From positions 77,745,836 to 77,809,835 of the forward strand of contig CM061063.1 of assembly GCA_030762895.1 (NCBI GenBank): DNA of 64,000 bases, given 5' to 3'. Of the stretch, positions 1 through 10,985 are shown in pieces. The translations under genes and the position numbers were made by a program. This stretch comes from Sophora flavescens. Lineage: Eukaryota > Streptophyta > Magnoliopsida > Fabales > Fabaceae. Each line of letters begins with the position of its first letter. Position 1 is the stretch's first letter. Under the pieces are notes generated by a model that was not told where the DNA came from, did no database searches, and saw only the letters and a list, made by a program, of their open reading frames with translations.

Positions 1-1474
1 TTGATTGTTCAAATGAGGTAAAAGACAAGGATTTCATTGCCAAGTAAATGAGAGATTTAATTATGGAGGTTGGGCCCTCAAATGTGGTTCAAGTAGTGAC
101 AAATAATGCACCTGTTTGTAAGGCAGCTGGTTTATTAATTGAGGCTGAATTTCCTTATATTTATTGGACTCCTTGTGTTGTGCATACACTAAATCTTGCT
201 TTGAAGAATATATGTGCAGCCAAGAATACAGAAAAAAACAATGTTGCTTATCATGCATGTTCTTGGATCACTCAAATTTCAAAAGATGCCATGCTCATCA
301 AAAACTTCATCATGGGCCACTCTATGAGATTATCCATTTTCAATTCATTGAAGTTGCTTTCCATTGCTCCAACATGATTTGCCTCGACTATAGTTATGCT
401 CAAGAGGTTCATACAATTGAAGAAAGGACTCCAAGAGATGGTCATTAGTGATCAATGGTCTTCTTACAAGGAAGATGATGTTGGGAAAGCTAAACTTGTG
501 AAGGATACATTGTTAGATGATATTTGGTGGGATAAGGTATACATTCTTTCCTTCACTGACCCTATCTATGATGTTCTTAGAAGAGTCGATACGGATGCTT
601 CATCTCTCCACCTAGTGTATGAAATGTGGGATTCAATGATTGAAAAGGTGAAGAAGGTCATATATCGACATGAACAAAACGAGGAGGGTGAAGGATCAAC
701 TTTTATGAAGTAGTGCACTCCATTTTACTAGATCGGTGGACAAAGAGTAGCACTCCTCTACATTGTTTAGAACATTCTCTAAATCCAAGGTGATTAACTC
801 AATACTTTTTTAGTTACATATTTTTTAGGATTATGCAATAAGTTTATATATAAATATGTGTGTATTTGTTTAATTGTAGGTATTATAGTCATGAATGGCT
901 AAGTGAAGAGATTAATAGAATTCCTCCACATCAAGACATAGAACTCACTCGTGAAAGAGTGAAATGCTTCAAAAGGTACTTTATTGATGATGATGTAAGA
1001 AGACAAGTGAATGTAGAGTTTGCCAACTTCTCGGGCGGAAGACAAGGTTTTGATGATCTTGATTCTCTAAGTGATAGAGGCAAAATGGATGCAAAGACTT
1101 GGTGGCTAACTCATGGGACTTTTGCTCCAATCCTTCAAAAGGTTGCCCTTAAGCTACTTGCGCAACCTAGTTCGTCTTCATGTTGTGAAAGGAATTGGAG
1201 TACATACTCCTTCATCCATTCTTTAAAGAGAAACAAGATGACACCACATAGGGCGGAAGATTTAGTATTTGTTCATAGCAATCTTCGACTCCTTTCAAGA
1301 AATTCTCCACAATATCATAATGATGAAACTAAAATGTGGGACATTGGAGGAGATGATTTTGGAGCACTTGATGATTGTGGAATTCTTGAAGTTGTCAATC
1401 TGTCTCTAGATGAACCGGACCTTGAGGTTGTTTTCTTCAATGATGTTGATCAAGAAGGGGGTGAAGGACCTTAA
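1..1474 (+). pseudogene. hAT-family transposase pseudogene, 5'-truncated by window
   Basis: The reading frame of positions 3-789 and 880-1474 gives a plant hAT transposase: a DUF659-like start (VGPSNVVQVVTNNA), a middle with MRLSIFN and FASTIVMLKRF, and the C-terminal hAT dimerisation domain (WWLTHGTFAPILQKVALKLL, then SSCCERNWSTYSFIHS). An intron fits 790-879 (GT at 790, AG at 879); splicing restores NPR-YYSHEWL in frame. The gene is dead. There is a TAA at 45-47, a TGA at 375-377 where the family has Arg (CGA to TGA), and a one-base frameshift near 700-707, after which another frame continues FYEVVHSILLDRW. The N-terminal BED zinc finger and 5' end lie outside the window. Family assignment is firm. 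The stop and frameshift interpretation rests on family knowledge of the expected residues. Confidence 0.88.
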
Positions 1475-1712
1475 ATAGATTAGATCCTTTCTTAGTTTTT
1501 TTGTGTAGCTTATAGGTGAAAGATATGTTTGATCTTATGTAGGAATCTTTTTGCTAAGACACAAAGTGCTTAAATTGTATAATGATGTCTCTTATTATTT
1601 TTTGTGAGACTCATTATCATTGGAAAGATGTGATGTAGTAATGCTTCAAAGTTATCTTTTGAAATGAATATTCAAATCTTATGGTGTATTGGTGTTCAAT
1701 TGTTTATATTTA

Positions 1713-1716
<4 letters not shown>

Positions 1717-1763
<47 letters not shown>
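1717..1763. repeat. (TA)n microsatellite
   Basis: About 23 uninterrupted TA dinucleotides lie downstream of the hAT gene. The GTGTC-rich segment that follows (1764-1860) could belong to the hAT 3' terminal region, but I could not identify a terminal inverted repeat. Confidence 0.95.
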
Positions 1764-1765
<2 letters not shown>

Positions 1766-2537
1766 CGGTGTCCTGGTGTCCTATGTTTTGGACATTAGCC
1801 GCTTCCCAGTGTCGGTGTTGTGTCGCGATGTCCATGTCGGAGTCGGTGCTTCATAGTCTGTAATTAAACAGAATATCTGTTATGTAACAGGAATAAAGAG
1901 ATGAATGCTATATTCTGAGAAATGATTCTTTTACATCGGTTTTAAGATTTCAATCAATCCAACTGTTGTCATTTAGATATTTCTCTCAAATATTGAAAAT
2001 TTTGACCATCGATAAAAATAGTCAAATAACTCTAATTTTCGTATATTTAAAAGTATATATTATGTTAATCTTGAGGTATAAATACTAAATTTGAACTAAT
2101 GGGTAGTTTGATATATATGATCTAATGATGGGAGTGAAATTTTGAATTATGTGGTACACTTGCCTATTTTTCCTTTTGACATTTTCTAAAACAAGATAAA
2201 ATAACACTGCAATCTTATCTCAAAAAATGTGTTTTTGTGCAGGTGCAAAGCAACATTGCAAAACTTGATAACAGATTAGTCAACTCATCCTCAAGACAAA
2301 ATCTAAATTACGGCCATAATCTAGATATGTCTGAAAACTAATTATCCAAAGTTTGGAAATCCAAATAAGTAAAATGACTCAACCAATACTAATCAAGAGG
2401 AAATTCCTTGCAGAAAGTTACCATATGGCCACATGTAAATGCACAAAATTAATTGCAATCTTTGTAGATGGAAAGTTAGGAGGATAAAACACATGCCCAA
2501 CATTAGTAGATATGTATTATATATGCAAAAGGTGTAT
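1764..2537. other. Non-coding stretch between hAT relic and ZIFL pseudogene
   Basis: No gene recognised. A GTGTCGG-rich 100 bp follows the microsatellite. After that the sequence is AT-rich. The last exons of the ZIFL-like gene, encoding its final transmembrane helices, would be expected here on the minus strand, but I could not find them. Confidence 0.5.
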
Positions 2538-2938
2538 CTGATATTGCAAGAACATCACCAACATCATCAGTTGTAAAGTTTAAACCCCTAGCCAAGGAGG
2601 ACTGACAGCCCATAATGAGAAAACCTAAAGAAAATAGAATATTGTTCACTTGTTCATGCATGGATAGATCGATGGATACATGAGAGTCCTAACATCTATA
2701 TTAAATCAGATACATAGACCATTTTTAACCTCATTTTTCATTAAGTATAACTGATACCTCCTGATATGCAATTTCATGAAGTGAGAAAACACTATAAACA
2801 AGAATAGATGACATCAAGGGCCAATTCAGAAGTAGGTTTTCATTCTTTTGGTTTGTCTTGTCTTTGTCAGCCCCACTGCTTCCATTTTCTAAAGCTTTGG
2901 TGTCATCTGTGGACTCACTGCTACCATTGTGGTTGTGA
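2538..2938 (-). pseudogene. ZIFL-like MFS transporter pseudogene, 3' part (exons 10-11)
   Basis: On the minus strand, 2938-2758 continues exon 10. It encodes the charged central loop (NGSSESTDDTKALENGSSG) and then LLNWPLMSSILVYSVFSLHE, the conserved seventh-helix region of ZINC INDUCED FACILITATOR-LIKE proteins. Exon 11 (2624-2538) reads VFSLWAVSPPWLG. A one-base deletion in a G run (about 2584-2590) then shifts the frame; the shifted frame gives LNFTTDDVGDVLAIS as expected. The donor after exon 11 is AT instead of GT (2537-2536). Exon 10 joins 13450-13443 across the Copia insertion, giving ETLHNHNG with one copy of the target duplication removed. Later exons were not found. The family imports or exports small solutes (zinc-chelate or auxin-related transport in Arabidopsis ZIF1/ZIFL1); this copy cannot make such a protein. 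Confidence 0.85.
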
Positions 2939-3027
2939 AGTATTGTGAGAGATTTTCAAAAATCCTTATTAAAAGGTTGCTTGGTAACGGTTAAATTAGT
3001 ATAATGGTGTATAGTTGATATACAAAT

Positions 3028-3226
3028 GTTGATTGGTAGAGTGATTGAGTCCCTTCATTGTAAATTATGCAGTCCAGGTTCAAGTCTTAGCACATGCAGA
3101 TTTTGAATTTTTATGTTAGTTATATAACTGGCCAAATTTTTAATAAAAAAAGACGTTGGCAAGACTTGAACACGATACCCGAAGGTTGATGGGACGCATC
3201 CGCTGGCCGCTAGGCCAACTGATGTC
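3028..3226. other. Pair of oppositely oriented tRNA-like segments inside the Copia LTR
   Basis: Plus-strand 3028-3094 has a box-A-like TTGGTAGAGTG and a box-B-like GGTTCAAGTC. Minus-strand 3226-3152 has TGGCCTAGCGGC and GTTCAAGTC in the same spacing as a tRNA gene. Both are degenerate and neither folds into an obvious complete cloverleaf, so these are not functional tRNA genes. Both recur in the 3' LTR (12796-12862 and 12986-12919). Confidence 0.45.
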
Positions 3227-3328
3227 TTGTGTCAGTTAATGAACGTTAATACTACTTATGTATCGAATTTGACCGATTGTGGAACTTTTGAAGAGTTGTT
3301 TTCTTTCACCAAGTGACATGAGTTGGTC

Positions 3329-3336
3329 TATAAATA
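3329..3336 (+). promoter_or_regulatory. LTR TATA box
   Basis: TATAAATA within GGTCTATAAATAAAAC, about 350 bp before the LTR end and conserved at 13089-13096 in the 3' LTR. This is the expected position for an LTR promoter; the transcription start would be near 3360. Confidence 0.6.
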
Positions 3337-3707
3337 AAACCATCTGCATGCAGTAATTGACACGAAAAACTCAGAATCTCTCAACCATTCTTCACTCCAA
3401 ATCACTTTCTTTTCTCCCTTATGCCCAGAGAGAGTTAAGGAGACTATTGTTCTGTAAACTGCTATTGTCGATAGGCTTGGTTTAGGGTGTGCAAACCAAA
3501 CCAAGGTTCTCCATTGTATCCTGAAGGGGATTCGCCAGTTACACCTGTTGCATCCAATCTACGAGGAGAGATTGGTGGGGGCGAATCGAACCTAAAGCCT
3601 AGTGTCCTCACACGCCTTGGAGATTGCGCATTACTATTATTTTCTTCTTCTTTGTTGCAGATCCATACCCCACTATATAACAATCTTTAGGTTCGATCTC
3701 TGTAACG

Positions 3708-4701
3708 ATGACTGCAACGTTGAAGGAGATGACTTTTGACTTTATGAAACTTGAGATGTTCGAAGATGGAAACTTTCATCGTTGGCAAAAGAAGATGCAC
3801 TTCCTTCTTACAACATTGAAGGTGGCATATGTGTTGAACACACCAAGACCAGAGGAAAGAGAAGATGAGACCATCAATGAGACTCGTGAGAGGAACAAGT
3901 GGGTTAATGATGACTACATTTGCATGGGGCATATTTTGAATGGCATGACAAACTCATTGTTCGATGTGTATCAAAATGCGGGATCCTCCAAAGAACTATG
4001 GGAGAAACTTGAGGCAAGATACATGATGGAGGATGCAACAAGTAAGAAATTTCTTGTTAGTCGTTTTAATAATTATAAAATGGTTGATGGTATGTCTATC
4101 ATGGAACAAATGCATGAAATTGAACGTATTCTCAATAACTACAAACAACATAATATGCACATGGATGAAACCATCATTGTCTCATCAATCATTGATAAAC
4201 TTCCCCCTTCATGGAAAGACTTTAAAAGAAGTCTTAAACATCGGAAAGATGACATTTCTCTTGAACAATTGGGTAATCACCTTCGTTTAGAAGAAGAGTA
4301 TCGTAAACAAGATGATACTAAAGAACATTCTGTTCATGAGAAGGTGCATGTAGTAGAGGAAGGGAAATCTGGTAAGTCCTCTAAAAAGAGGAATCAAGAT
4401 TTTGGAAAATCTCATGAAAACAACAATGAGAATGACTACAAGAAAAATGGTTGTTTCTATTGTGGAAAACCAGGACATTTCAAGAGGAATTGTCGTCTCC
4501 TGAAAAAGGAAAAAGAGAAGGAATCTAGTGCAACAAAGGACAATCTTATTGCGGTCATTTCCGAAATCAACATGATAGAAGATGTTGGATCATGGTGGAT
4601 TGACTCCGGTGCAACTCGCCATGTGTGTAAGAACAAGGATCTCTTCAAGACAATTAATGAAGAAGATGGAACCATTCTATATATGGGAAATGCATCAACT
4701 G
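3708..4701 (+). pseudogene. Copia gag and start of protease, interrupted by solo LTR
   Basis: The frame starts MTATLKEMTFDFMKLEMF and runs about 330 residues. The gag core has the Copia signature FHRWQKKMHFLLTTL near residues 24-40 and DKLPPSWKDFKRSL near 163. A CCHC zinc knuckle (CFYCGKPGHFKRNC) lies near residue 247. The aspartic protease begins with WWIDSGATRHVC near 296, with the catalytic Asp present. The frame is open up to YMGNAST, where the solo LTR at 4702 interrupts it. On the far side, protease resumes at 8390 (QVKDKGTVELEF), so the polyprotein was continuous before that insertion. Gag packages the element RNA in cytoplasmic particles and protease processes the polyprotein. Confidence 0.92.
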
Positions 4702-7700
4702 TGTAACACCCTAGTTTTTACATCTAGGATTAACTGTTTTATTTGGATGTTTATGTTTTTTTAAGTTATGTGGTTTAGTCTGAGTAATTAAATTACTCTC
4801 TTCAAATTATTTTATTGGGTGCGTTAGAAGACCGACTTAGTTCAATGAATGCACGCTACTAGACAATGATTACGTTATTGTCACTATTATACCAAAGTCT
4901 GAGAAAAATATTTTAAATAATATGATTAAGAGAAAAGCATTTTCATATTCTTATCCTATCTAATTTTAGAGTTAAAAATATGTTGGTTTGACATTTATCG
5001 GAGATTAAATTTTGGACTGAGTATTTTCTTAGTAGATCAGTTCAACTATTAATCTTTACTCTAACTTGAATTTCGAAATTATATCTTTATCAATCTTTAT
5101 TTTTATAATCCAAAAAGTAAAATCATGTTTATTTTAGGCCTAATATTTATCACTCATTTGGTACCTATCACTAAATAATTAGCTTAAAAGCTAAGCTTCC
5201 TCACTTTTCTCTCTCTCTTTCTCGACGCTAACTCTCTCTTTTTCTCTCTTCTTTCTCTGCTTCTTTCTCTTTTCTTCTTTCTTCTTTCTCTTTTCTTCCT
5301 TCTTTCTTTCTTCCTTCTCTCTTCTTCTTCTTCCTCCTCTCTCCATCTTTCTTCTCCTCTCCGCAGCCAGCCACCGCAGGAGCGCCGACCAGCCGCTCCT
5401 TACCGTCGTGGTGCGCATCGCCTTGAGCGCGGTTCCGCCATCCTTCAGCCGCGACCCAGCCCGTCCCGAGCACGCGTCCAGGTCGTTCTCCACCATTCGA
5501 CGCCGCGAGCTCCGCCTACACCTGGTCACCGGTCGTCGTCCGGCCACGCTGGGAGGAAGAGACGAACACATGACCTTCAGATCGCCACTGCAAGAGCTAG
5601 CCGTTTTGGGTCATGCTTGGTCGTTGACGCCGCCACGAAACAGAGCTCCGCCGCACCGGACCACCTTCAGCCACCTCTTCTTCCACTTCACCTTGGGTAA
5701 GAGTTTTACCTCTAACCTCTTCTCTTTTGTAAATCCTCAAATTGATTTTGAAACCCTAACCCTAACCCTTTGATTTCAGATTTTAACTTTGAAATTTAAG
5801 GTTGTTTTATGAGATTGGGACTGTGAGTTTGTGTTTCCCTAAACCAATTTCATTATTTTGAGTTTCCCCTAAATTTTAATAATGAGCCCTAAACCCCCAA
5901 TTTGATTTTATTTGAATTTGGGTATGTTTTTATGAAATTAATTATGATTTAGTGTAATTAGGACTCTTAATGGATGATTTCCAAAGTTCTTTTCAAGATC
6001 TTTTAATCAAAACAAAGTTTTCTAAAATGGTATTAGGAAGCGTGAACTTCAAACATGATTTTCTTTAAAAATAACCTTGTTTGGTAATTAGATTAAGTGT
6101 TTAGATAAAGTTAGAATGTGTGTTTGATCATGTGAAATTGATTTCTTGATTTTTGGTTGTTGCGCGTTGTTGGATCCCCTCTCTGAGACGTTTGACATGG
6201 CTATGCTTGCTTGATGGAATAGATAGTTACACTCTTGGAGCTAATGTGAGTATTAAGACGAGGATCCTTTACTTGTCTTCAAAGGTAAGGGGAGTTTTGC
6301 CTAGGGATATTCAATAACTGTATGCGTGTGTGTAAGTGTTTAATTGGATATTTACCTGTTGATTGAGCCTACTTGATTATCTAATGTACTTGAACTGTTT
6401 GCTTATTATCTCGATGTTGAACTGTACTTGTTTCTAAATGATATAATGCATATATGTGATGAACTGCTTTCAACTGTGATATTAGCATTGCACTGATGAT
6501 ATATACTGTTGTTGATTGAAAGTTTGCTAAGCCAGACGTGCGTCTGTGCTCAACCTTTATAAGGATTAAAAACCTTAATAAGCTTTGAAGATGAAGGGAT
6601 TGGTGTTCTTTCCCAAAAGCTCATTAACTTAAAGTACTTGTTTTAAATGTTGAAATGGTTTTGGTGAACTATTGCTATACAAGAGGAAAATCCTTTTCAA
6701 ACTATGTGTTTTCAAGTGAAAACTTTCAAGATTATTTGGCAATATCCTATTGGGGGAAATATTTCAAAGATAAAAGAATTTCAAAGATGCTTTATAAAAG
6801 ATTTTCAAAGAAAAGGTTTTTCCCAAACATTTTAGAAACATTCCGATAACCTGGATAGGTTATCGAGGATTCGGTTTTGGATTTGTTTTTCACTGAACGA
6901 AAAATAAGTACTTACGAAAGTGAATCTAGTACGCGAGACGTCGCCTCTAGTATTCAGTGATGTGCACGTGATCTTGGATCAGTGTTAATTCGGGACTACG
7001 AGTCCTGGTTATGATATTAGGGACTTGGGTCCTAATCACGTTGTGTTGGACTGTGTCTTCTAACCGCGTGTGATGATTATGATTAAAGGTGAAGGTTGTT
7101 TTCTACGACCACAACCCTTGATTGCGGCCACGGTCTTGGGCATTGTGATTGAGCATTCGGACTATGAGTCCTATGCTTCTGAGTTCTCAAGTGATGGGGA
7201 AATGATGATTAAGTCGTTAGCTTTGAGCAACGACAGTGAAAAGAATGAACACAAAGAAATCCTTTCAATAAAATATTTTATCATGTGCATTTCCCCAAGC
7301 AGACGTGCTTTTGTTGATTAAATCGAGATACAAAGATGGTATCCGGGAGTCTCGTCCATGTAAACCGAGTGAAGAGGCACATGTGACGTTGCCCGCCCCG
7401 AGACCTTAATGCATGAGGGTAAGGGGGTAAGCGCCAGGTGGGCTAGAGCTTGACCAACTCTATCTTCTCCAAGTGATAACATGGTGTTGTGATCTCATGA
7501 GATTAAGTTAGAGCCCGACATTGAAGTGCCATGCATATTTTCGAAAGATTGCGTATGCGGGTTTGATGCCCTTTGATATAACACTCGATATATTGCGAAT
7601 ATGCATGATTTAACCGCTTATATGATTCTCGTGATGCATGTATCATGTGTATGGTTGTTGTGGGATATATCTTATGATGGTATCTCACCCTTACAAACAT

Positions 7701-8384
7701 ATCAGTGTTTCTTCTGGTTTGCTATTGTACCTCGGGTATTTTAGTACGAGATGTGCAGAGGAGTCTTCCTAAGTCACTCGGAGACTTAGATCTAGTTGCT
7801 TGACGAAGTATTTGATTGTGGAACGATCACGTGAGTTCTTCTCGGGAATAACTTTTAGAATGACCAGCTTAGGGTTTTGAGACTTAGATTATTTTGATAA
7901 GTATGTATGAGTATGGCTCGAGAGCCTTTATTTTTAAATGAAATGTTTATGGCTCGGAGAGCGTTATTTTGAAAGCAAACTTAAACTTTCCCTTTTGGTC
8001 TTGTAAAGCTAATTGATATAACTATCTTTAGCATGTTATTGCTTGATTGTATTTGGTGTAACTGGAATTCTGGAATGAAAATGTAATTATTTTAGCAGGT
8101 GTTCTTTTACCTGGGATGTCCGAAATACAGAGGAGACTCTGTCGAAATTTTCGTAAAATACTAGCTCTTATTCAAGTATATTCTTTAAATTAAATAGGCT
8201 TGCCATACTATGATAGTAAGTTTGTGTGCCAATCAAGGCTTAGGAGTCGTGACAAAATTTTTATACCCAATTTCAGACACTTATATACTTATATAAATTA
8301 TTTTCCGAAAGCACCAGCAAATTATCTTTTAATTTAAATTCCGCATGTGTTACGTAAGTAATGCCCTCAAGGGGGGGCGTTACA
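4702..8384 (+). mobile_element. Solo LTR (3.7 kb) of a chromovirus-like Gypsy element, inside Copia gag-pol
   Basis: Starts TGTAACACCCTAG and ends GGGCGTTACA, with a perfect 5-bp target duplication AACTG at 4697-4701 and 8385-8389. No internal protein, primer-binding site or polypurine tract is present, so it is read as a solo LTR left by LTR-LTR recombination. A GC-rich exon-like block (about 5360-5695) is followed by a consensus splice donor (TTGGGTAAGAG, about 5695). A second copy lies inverted at 25778-29401 and matches along its length. TGTAACACCC termini are typical of Tekay/Del chromovirus LTRs. The ORFs inside (5191-5773, 6655-6849, 7070-7321) have no recognisable domain and are not conserved between the copies. 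Confidence 0.85.
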
Positions 8385-8389
8385 AACTG

Positions 8390-9489
8390 TCCAAGTTAAA
8401 GACAAAGGGACGGTGGAACTAGAATTCACTTCAGGAAAAGTAGTCACTCTTACAGATGTTTATTATGTACCAGATGTTAGGAAGAATTTAATTTATGTAC
8501 TGTTACTTAATAAGTACGGGTTCAAATGTGTATTTGAGGGAGACAAGTTTATTCTCTCTAAGGGAGGAATGTTTGTAGGAAAGGGATACCTTTGTGAGAA
8601 TATGTTCAAACTCAATATTATTAATGATAGTGGATTTATTTATGCTTATATTGTTGAGTCTTGTAATTTATGGCATTCTCGTTTAGGACATGTTAATTTT
8701 AGGAAAATGGATGAAATGATGAATTCATGTTTAATTCCTAAAACAAGTAGGATTTCGGATGCATGTACAACTTGTATGCTAACTAAGATAACTAGATTTC
8801 CTTTTCCTAGAGTTGAAAGAAGTTCTAAATTGTTAAATTTAATTCATTCTGATGTATGTGATTTACATGGTTGGACCACTATAGGTGGTAAAAAATATTT
8901 TGTGACATTCATAGATGATTGTACTAGATATTGCTATGTATATTTAATGCATTCAAAGGATGAAGTGTTAGATAAATTTAAGATATTTAGAACAGAAGTA
9001 GAACTTCAACATGAAACATTTATTAAATGTTTTAGGAGTGATAGAGGAGGAGAGTTCTATAACCCTAGTTACTTTGAGTCTACCAGAATAATTCACCAAA
9101 CAACCGCACCTTATTCCCCACAACAAAACCGCATAGCTGAAAGGAAAAATAGGGTATTAGAAGAAATGGTAAATGCAATGTTATCATATTCTGGTATAGC
9201 AAAGGGTTATTGGGGAGAAGCCTTGTTGACGGCTTGTTATATCTTGAATAGAGTTCCAAACAAAAGGAACAAAATAACCCCATATGAACTTTGGAAAAAT
9301 AGAAAGCCCAACCTTGACTATTTCAAAGTTTGGGGTTGTAGGGCAATAGTAAAAGTTCCCGAACCAAAAAGAAAGAAATTAGGTGAAAGGGGAATTGAAT
9401 GTGTGTTCCTGGGCTATGCTAAAAATAGCAAAGCATATAGATTCACGGTTATAGAATCTAATGACTCATGTCCCTGTAAATACAAATGA
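8390..9489 (+). pseudogene. Copia protease end and integrase
   Basis: Continues the protease (LTDVYYVPDVRKNL) and then integrase. The HHCC zinc-binding region is LWHSRLGHVNFRKMD with CTTCMLTK. The core has the D,D-35-E triad: Asp in FVTFIDDCTRYCYVYL, Asp in FRSDRGGEFYNP and Glu in QQNRIAERKNRVLEE. The GKGYWGEALLTACYILNRVP and VWGCRAIVKVPEPKRKKLG segments follow. The frame stops at 9487-9489 near the end of the integrase C-terminal region, with frame breaks from there to about 9710. Integrase would insert the cDNA into nuclear DNA. The catalytic domain itself is open, but the polyprotein is disrupted upstream by the solo LTR. Confidence 0.92.
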
Positions 9490-10123
9490 ATTGAGTCTAG
9501 GGATGCTATCTTTCAAGAAGATAGGTTTAACTCAATTCTAAGTCACAAAAATGATGTTCATAGTAATGCACATAATCTAGAAACCAATGTATTTAATAAT
9601 GATACTTTAGAGAGTTCAGAACTTAGAATAAGTCAGAGAGCTAGGAAAGAGAAAACGTATGGACTGAGACTTTTTCATGTTCCTTGTTGAAGGAACAAGA
9701 GAGTCCATAGACGATTATGGACCAATAAGTTATAATACAGAAAGTGATCCATAAACATTCGAAGAGGCAATAAAGTCTCAAGATGCCGCTTTCTGGAAGG
9801 AAGCTATACAAGAGGAAATAGACTCAATAATAGGGAATAAAGCATGGAAATTAGTAGACCTCCCACCTGGTTCCAAACCTATAGGTTGTAAATGGATTTT
9901 CAAAAGGAAAATGAAGGTAGATGGAACCATAGATAAGTTTAAGGCAAGACTAGTTGCTAAGGGATTTACACAAAAAGAGGGCATTGACTATTTTGATACA
10001 TATGCACCTGTGGCAAGAATTGCATCAATTAGAGTGCTATTGGTACTTTCATCCATCTATAAGTTTGTCATTCATCAAATGGATGTGAAAACAGTATTTC
10101 TTAATGGGGAGTTAGATGAATAA
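9490..10123 (+). pseudogene. Copia linker and reverse transcriptase N-terminal part
   Basis: In broken frames the linker reads RAIFQED-like and RARKEKTYG. Reverse transcriptase starts with SQDAAFWKEAIQEEIDSI (about 9776-9830), then KPIGCKWIFKRKMK and FKARLVAKGFTQKEGIDY with TYAPVARIASIRVLL. It ends at a TAA (10121-10123) in GELDE-stop-VYMSQSEGF, where the family has Glu (GAA to TAA). Upstream there is a TAA-type break after ESDP and a frameshift near 9680. The polymerase continues in the next segment. Confidence 0.88.
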
Positions 10124-10869
10124 GTGTATATGTCACAATCTGAAGGGTTTGTGGTTAATGGTCAAGAAAAGAAGGTGTGTAAATTGAATAAGGCATTGTA
10201 TGGACTAAAACAAGCTCCTAAACAATGGCATAAAAAATTTGATCAAATTATGCTAGCTAATGGATATAAAACAAATGAATCTGACAAGTGTATTTATAGT
10301 AAATTCCATAATGGAAAAGGTGTTATGATTTGTTTATATGTTGATGATATGTTAATATTTGGTACTGATCTAGATGAGGTGGAAAATACTAAGAGTTTCC
10401 TCTCTAGTAATTTTGATATGAAAGACTTAGGGGAAGCCGATGTGATACTAGGGATTAGAATAATAAGAGATGGTGAGAACATAGGTTTGTCCCAATCTCA
10501 CTATATAGAAAATGTGTTAAAGAATTTAATGAATTTGATTGTCAATCTGTTGTTACTCACTTTGATCACAACACTAATTTAGTACCAAATAAAGGTCAGA
10601 CAAAGTAGCACAACTTGAATACTCAAAAGTAATTGGATGCTTAATGTATGTCATGACATGTACTAGACCAAACATTGCATATGCTGTAGGGAGACTAAGT
10701 AGGTATACAAGTAATCCAAGCAAAGACCATTGGCATGTTGTCCGAAGAGTATTGAAATACTTGAAGGGGACAATGAATTATAGTTTGAACTATAATGGAT
10801 ATCCTTCAATATTAGAAGGTTATACGGATGCCAGTTGGGTGACTTATACAGAAGATCATGCTTCAACAA
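10002..10869 (+). repeat. Tandem duplication in Copia pol, copy 1
   Basis: 868 bp beginning ATGCACCTGTGGCAAG and ending GCTTCAACA-A. It repeats head-to-tail as 10870-11735 with only a few differences (for example A/G near 10247/11115, GTT/GCT near 10740/11605, and a short indel near 10597/11463). It spans reverse transcriptase from APVARIAS to the start of RNase H. The reading frame is kept across the junction (HASTNAPVARIAS at about 10860-10890). Confidence 0.97.
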
Positions 10870-10985
10870 ATGCACCTGTGGCAAGAATTGCATCAATTAG
10901 AGTGCTATTGGTACTTTCATCCATCTATAAGTTTGTCATTCATCAAATGGATGTGAAAACAGTATTTCTTAATGGGGAGTTAGAT
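10124..10985 (+). pseudogene. Copia reverse transcriptase (copy 1) running into duplicated segment
   Basis: After the stop, reverse transcriptase reads KLNKALYGLKQAPKQWHKKF and the catalytic YVDD box in MICLYVDDMLIFG (about 10330-10370), then FDMKDLGEADVILGIRI. A one-base deletion near 10530 (AAGAATTT for AAGAAATTT) shifts the frame at KKFNEFDCQ. It resumes at 10644 with MYVMTCTRPNIAYAVGRLSR and SKDHWHVVRRVLKYLKGT. It then joins in frame to the second copy instead of RNase H. This is a shared-lesion, non-functional copy. Confidence 0.9.

Larger units (their letters stand above)
2944..3682 (+). repeat. Copia 5' LTR
   Basis: 739 bp, matching 12712-13442 across its length. It contains a TATA box (3329-3336, TATAAATA) and two tRNA-like segments in opposite orientation. 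The end (CACTATATAACA) matches the 3' LTR end exactly. I could not identify a convincing tRNA-complementary primer-binding site immediately downstream. Confidence 0.95.

Noticed and set aside
3028..3226. Genuine tRNA genes in the Copia LTR
   Set aside because: Box A and B are degenerate and no complete acceptor and anticodon stems can be paired.
5752..5770. Telomere-like AACCCTAACCCTAACCC
   Set aside because: Only about three units, in the leader of a solo LTR; ACCCTAA words are common there and no array follows.
5191..5773. Long ORFs in both strands of the GC-rich LTR block
   Set aside because: Low-complexity Arg/Lys/Glu runs from CTTCTTT repeats. Frames not conserved in the second copy (28440-28980).
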